A DNA stretch of 64,000 nt, taken from NCBI RefSeq assembly GCF_027924105.1, contig NZ_AP026972.1:310001-374000 (forward strand), given 5' to 3'. Shown in pieces: positions 60,409-64,000 of this stretch. The position numbers were made by a program, and so were the translations under genes. The stretch's first letter is position 1; each line of letters opens with the position of its first letter. The stretch comes from Polynucleobacter sp. KF022 (GTDB lineage: Bacteria > Pseudomonadota > Gammaproteobacteria > Burkholderiales > Burkholderiaceae). The notes beneath the pieces are model-generated. The model was not told the DNA's origin, ran no database searches, and worked only from the letters and a program-made list of their open reading frames with translations.

Positions 60409-61287
60409 ATGGACATGCTTGCACAAATCCTCTCGAGCGGTATCGCTGTGGGGATGATCTATGCGGTAATCGCTTTCGGTTTCCAGCTCACCTTTGCCAC
60501 ATCAGGCACTTTGAACTTCGGTCAAGGTGAAGCGCTGATGTTGGGTGCCCTCGTAGGTTTAACCTGCGTTGACACTTTTGGCATGAACTACTGGGTCATG
60601 ATTCCAGTCGTTTGTTTATTCGGCATGATTCAGGGCAGCTTCGTTGAATTAATCGGCGTACGTCCTGCGATCAAAATTAAATCCGAGTTTGGATGGATTA
60701 TGTCCACTATCGCTCTCGGCATTATTTTCAAGAACGTGGCAGAAAACATTTGGGGCCGTGACGCATTGCCATTCCCATCTCCATTACCAATGGAACCAAT
60801 GAATTTCTTGGGCGCAAGTATTCTGCCAATGGAAATTTTAGTGGTGTTTGGCGCATTAGTCATGATGTTGTTAGTAGAATTTTTTAACCGTAAAACAATT
60901 TACGGTAAGGCGGTTGTGGCAACAGCAAACGACCGTGATGCTGCTGGCTTGATGGGTATTAATACCAGCGTAGTAATTACATTCTCTTATGCACTCTCCT
61001 CTTTGACTGCCGCCTTTGCTGGCGTGTTGATTGCACCATTGACACTGACTGGTGCAACTATGGGTGGCGCACTGGGCTTAAAGGCATTCGCAGTGGCGAT
61101 TATTGGCGGCTTGTCTAGCGGCATGGGCATCATTGTGGGCGGTCTGATTTTGGGTATTGTCGAAACAGCTACCGGCTTCTATGTCTCTACTGGTTATAAA
61201 GATGTTCCAGGTTTGATTTTGTTATTGCTTGTATTGGCATACAAACCATCTGGTCTATTCGGCAAATCTGCAATTAAGAAAGTTTAA
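60409..61287 (+). CDS. livH: Branched-chain amino-acid ABC transporter permease LivH
   Basis: 292 residues with eight helices. A typical LivH opening (S-G-I-A-V-G-M-I-Y-A) and the G-T-L-N-F-G-Q-G-E motif are present. It forms the transmembrane path with LivM. The stop overlaps the LivM-LivG start by one base. Confidence 0.87.
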   Translation: MDMLAQILSSGIAVGMIYAVIAFGFQLTFATSGTLNFGQGEALMLGALVGLTCVDTFGMNYWVMIPVVCLFGMIQGSFVELIGVRPAIKIKSEFGWIMSTIALGIIFKNVAENIWGRDALPFPSPLPMEPMNFLGASILPMEILVVFGALVMMLLVEFFNRKTIYGKAVVATANDRDAAGLMGINTSVVITFSYALSSLTAAFAGVLIAPLTLTGATMGGALGLKAFAVAIIGGLSSGMGIIVGGLILGIVETATGFYVSTGYKDVPGLILLLLVLAYKPSGLFGKSAIKKV

Positions 61288-63215
61288 TGATGAAGAAGTC
61301 TCTAATACCGCTATTAATTGCGATTGCGGCACTCTTTTGTTTGCCGTTGTTTGTCCATAACCCTTATTACATTCACTTAGTTGAAACCATTCTCATCTAC
61401 ACCATCTTGTTATATGGTTTGGATATCGTGGTGGGTTATGTTGGTCAGGTTTCCTTAGGTCACGCAGCTCTGTTTGGTATCGGCTCATACACCGCTGGTG
61501 TTTTGTACTTCCATTTCGGTTGGACGATTTGGGGAACTCTACCTGCATCTATCATCGTGACCTCTATCTTCGGCGGTATCTTGGCATTGCCAGCCCTGAA
61601 GGTAATTGGACCGTATTTGGCGATGGTGACCTTGGCTTTCGGAACGATTGCACAGATTCTCATTAATGAGATGACTTGGTTGACTGAAGGCCCATTGGGC
61701 ATCAAGATTCCGAAGCCTGATTTAATGGGCGTGCCAATGACCAAAGCAGAGTACTTCTGGATGGTTGGCATTATCTTGATCATTTCTATGATCGTTGTAG
61801 ACCGTTTTGTGAAGTCACAAATTGGTCGCGCTTTTGAAGCATTGCGTGATAGCCCAATTGCCTGTGACTGTATGGGCGTATCCGTATATCGCTTTAAAGT
61901 GATCGCATTTGTGATCAGCGCTGCCTTTGCAGGTTTGGCTGGTTGCTTGTACGCCTACTCTGAGCAATATATTTCACCAAATACTTACAACAACGAACTT
62001 GCTGTTTTGTTCTTGCTCGGCATCATCATGGGTGGACGTAAGTCTCGCCTAGGTGCCTTGATTGGTGCAGCTATTATTGTATTGTTGCCAAAACTCTTGG
62101 ACGACATCAATTTGTTCCGTATCGTTGCCTCGATTATTGCGGTTGTAGTGGTGGTTGGTGCTGGCATGGCCTTGTCCAAGAAGACTACAACCCCGCGTCG
62201 CGTTGCTGTACCTATCGCCGGCGTAGTGGGCTTGGCAGCATTCTCATTCTGGCTCAATACGATTTCTGACTGGCGCTTGAGTATTTTCGGCTTCATGATT
62301 TTGTTGGTGGTGTACTACTTGCAAAACGGTATTGTTGGTTTTGCGAAGAGCTTCTACCAGTCAATCGTTGGCAAAGCTAAAACTACTCGTGGTGGTGATG
62401 CTGAAGTAGTTGATGACTCTATCAGCTTCATTAGCAATGTATCCAACGCAAATGCTGGCGCTGAGCTCTTGAAAGTTGACTCTGTATTGATGCAGTTCGG
62501 TGGCCTGAAGGCCTTGAACAATGTTGATCTGAGCATCAAGCGCGGCACTATTCATGGTTTGATCGGTCCTAACGGTTCCGGTAAGAGCACGATGATGAAC
62601 GTATTGACAGGTATTTATGTACCTACAGCTGGTAACGTTTTATACGCTGGTGAAAGCGTTGTTGGTAAGACATCTTCCGACATCGCCTTATCTGGTATCG
62701 CTCGTACCTTCCAAAACGTTCAGCTTTTCGGCGAAATGACTGCTATCCAAAATATTTTGGTTGGCTTGCATCACACCTTTAAGTCGAACATGGTGGAGAT
62801 TGCATTGAATCTGCCACGCTACAAGCGAGAAGAGGCTGAAGCCCATGGTCGTGCAATGGCGCTCCTCAAGTTCGTTGGCTTGGATGACTTGGCCAATGAA
62901 GAAGCACGTAACTTGCCATACGGTAAGCAACGTTTGCTCGAGATTGCCCGTGCTTTGGCATTGGATCCTGAGTTGCTTTTGTTGGATGAGCCAGCAGCAG
63001 GCTTGACAGCTCCTGACATTAAAGAACTCTTGCGCATTATTCGTAAGATCCGCGATAGTGGTATTACCTTCATCCTGATTGAGCATCACATGGATGTGGT
63101 GATGTCAGTTTGCGATACCGTTTCTGTATTGGACTTCGGTCAGAAGATTGCAGAAGGTAAACCAGCTGAAGTTCAGGCAGACGAGAAGGTGATTCATGCC
63201 TACTTGGGTACTTAA
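61287..63215 (+). CDS. livM: Fused LivM permease and LivG ATPase
   Basis: 642 residues. Residues 1 to about 330 are the LivM permease with G-Q-V-S-L-G-H-A-A-L-F-G-I-G. A 60-residue linker leads to an ABC ATPase of LivG type: Walker A G-P-N-G-S-G-K at 427-433, L-P-Y-G-K-Q-R signature region, Walker B L-L-L-D-E-P-A-A-G and H-H-M-D switch His. Fusion keeps permease and ATPase in equal amounts. Two ATG codons (61287, 61290) can serve as start. Confidence 0.87.
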   Translation: MMKKSLIPLLIAIAALFCLPLFVHNPYYIHLVETILIYTILLYGLDIVVGYVGQVSLGHAALFGIGSYTAGVLYFHFGWTIWGTLPASIIVTSIFGGILALPALKVIGPYLAMVTLAFGTIAQILINEMTWLTEGPLGIKIPKPDLMGVPMTKAEYFWMVGIILIISMIVVDRFVKSQIGRAFEALRDSPIACDCMGVSVYRFKVIAFVISAAFAGLAGCLYAYSEQYISPNTYNNELAVLFLLGIIMGGRKSRLGALIGAAIIVLLPKLLDDINLFRIVASIIAVVVVVGAGMALSKKTTTPRRVAVPIAGVVGLAAFSFWLNTISDWRLSIFGFMILLVVYYLQNGIVGFAKSFYQSIVGKAKTTRGGDAEVVDDSISFISNVSNANAGAELLKVDSVLMQFGGLKALNNVDLSIKRGTIHGLIGPNGSGKSTMMNVLTGIYVPTAGNVLYAGESVVGKTSSDIALSGIARTFQNVQLFGEMTAIQNILVGLHHTFKSNMVEIALNLPRYKREEAEAHGRAMALLKFVGLDDLANEEARNLPYGKQRLLEIARALALDPELLLLDEPAAGLTAPDIKELLRIIRKIRDSGITFILIEHHMDVVMSVCDTVSVLDFGQKIAEGKPAEVQADEKVIHAYLGT

Positions 63216-63245
63216 TCACTAGAACATATTGAATCGGTAAATACC

Positions 63246-63974
63246 ATGTTATCTATTAAGAATCTTGAAGCAGGCTACGGTAAAGTCAAAGTCCTCCACG
63301 GCATCAATATTGATGTTCCAAAAGGGCAAGTCATTACTTTGATTGGCTCAAACGGCGCCGGCAAAACAACAACCATGCGTGCTATCACTGGCATGATCAA
63401 GCCAACAGCTGGTGAGGTCACTCTAGGTGGTGAAAAAATTGATGGTTACGACTCTCATAAAATCGCTCGCTTGGGTTTGGCTCACAGCCCTGAAGGTCGT
63501 CGCGTATTTACGACGATGTCAGTTACCGACAATTTATTGTTGGGCGCATTTCCACGCTTTACAGGTAGCCGTCCAAAAGGCGATATCAAGAATGACTTAG
63601 AAAAGTCTCTTGAAATGTTTCCTCGCTTGAAAGAGCGTCGCAATCAATTGGCGGGAACGCTATCTGGTGGCGAGCAACAAATGTTGGCAATGGCCCGTGC
63701 AGTGATGCTCAATCCAGAGATTATTCTTTTGGATGAGCCATCGATGGGTCTGGCACCAATTTTGGTTGAGGAAGTATTTAAGATCATCTCTAACCTGAAG
63801 TCACAGGGTGTGACCATGTTGTTGGTTGAGCAGTTTGCTGCTGCAGCATTGAATGTGGCTGACTACGGTTATGTGCTTGAGAACGGCAAGATCGCTACTC
63901 ACGGACCTGCTGCTAAGCTCAAGGATGATCCTGCTGTGAAAGCAGCTTACTTGGGTGGTGCTGGTGGCCACTAA
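63246..63974 (+). CDS. livF: Branched-chain amino-acid ABC transporter ATPase LivF
   Basis: 242 residues. Walker A G-S-N-G-A-G-K-T-T, the LivF-type G-R-R-V-F motif, signature L-S-G-G-E-Q-Q, Walker B I-I-L-L-D-E-P-S-M-G and a Q-F/H-loop region E-Q-F-A-A. It hydrolyses ATP with LivG to drive uptake. It is the last gene of the transporter; the window ends 26 bases after it. Confidence 0.88.
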   Translation: MLSIKNLEAGYGKVKVLHGINIDVPKGQVITLIGSNGAGKTTTMRAITGMIKPTAGEVTLGGEKIDGYDSHKIARLGLAHSPEGRRVFTTMSVTDNLLLGAFPRFTGSRPKGDIKNDLEKSLEMFPRLKERRNQLAGTLSGGEQQMLAMARAVMLNPEIILLDEPSMGLAPILVEEVFKIISNLKSQGVTMLLVEQFAAAALNVADYGYVLENGKIATHGPAAKLKDDPAVKAAYLGGAGGH

Positions 63975-64000
63975 GTAGTTATCCAAACTACCGGTAATAA

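Noticed and set aside
62688..63089. 133-residue antisense frame in the LivG part
   Set aside because: A shadow of a strongly biased coding sequence, with no ribosome site and no recognisable domain.

Overview
This window most likely comes from a Polynucleobacter-like betaproteobacterium (Burkholderiaceae). The AT-rich coding, the LivM-LivG fusion, the cysI-DUF934-SUMT sulfite reductase block, DarP and the GMC oxidoreductase all fit. This is inferred from gene content and order, not from a database match. No rRNA, tRNA, CRISPR array or insertion sequence was recognised.

Positions 1 to about 44360 form one long surface-polysaccharide (O-antigen or exopolysaccharide) locus. It opens with the tail of a Wzz chain-length regulator, a Wzx flippase and a decayed UDP-glucuronate decarboxylase. 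Next come glycosyltransferases and an EpsG-like polymerase (3404-8311). From 8324 to 24433 lie two neighbouring modules of similar design. Each holds a nucleotidyltransferase, a GT2 enzyme, a GtrA-type protein, a HAD phosphatase, a GT-C-like membrane protein, and an unusual protein joining a multi-pass membrane domain to a small-molecule kinase domain. Module A (8324-17192) adds a class II aldolase and a GDPD-like protein. Module B (17306-24433) adds an epimerase. I infer that each makes an activated, lipid-linked sugar or polyol and delivers it outside the membrane.

From 24475 to 32354 are sugar-modifying enzymes: an epimerase, a nucleotide-sugar dehydrogenase without its usual catalytic Cys, an SDR, a Gfo/Idh oxidoreductase and two GDP-heptose genes (hddA, hddC). 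At 32560-34815 a formyltransferase and a WecE-type aminotransferase diverge. At 36507-38369 gmhA-like and gmhB-like genes complete a GDP-D-glycero-D-manno-heptose route, and a small transaldolase could supply its sedoheptulose 7-phosphate precursor. The locus ends with a WecA-like initiating transferase, a GT9 enzyme and a WcaJ/WbaP-like initiating transferase.

From 44389 the window is mainly housekeeping: a ChaA-type antiporter and a siroheme/sulfite reductase group (cbiX, cobA, DUF934, cysI). A few polysaccharide-type genes follow (49143-53059), then small membrane proteins, an HdeD-like protein, an acyltransferase, darP, a GMC oxidoreductase and an EamA exporter. The window closes with a complete branched-chain amino-acid ABC transporter (livK, livH, fused livM-livG, livF).
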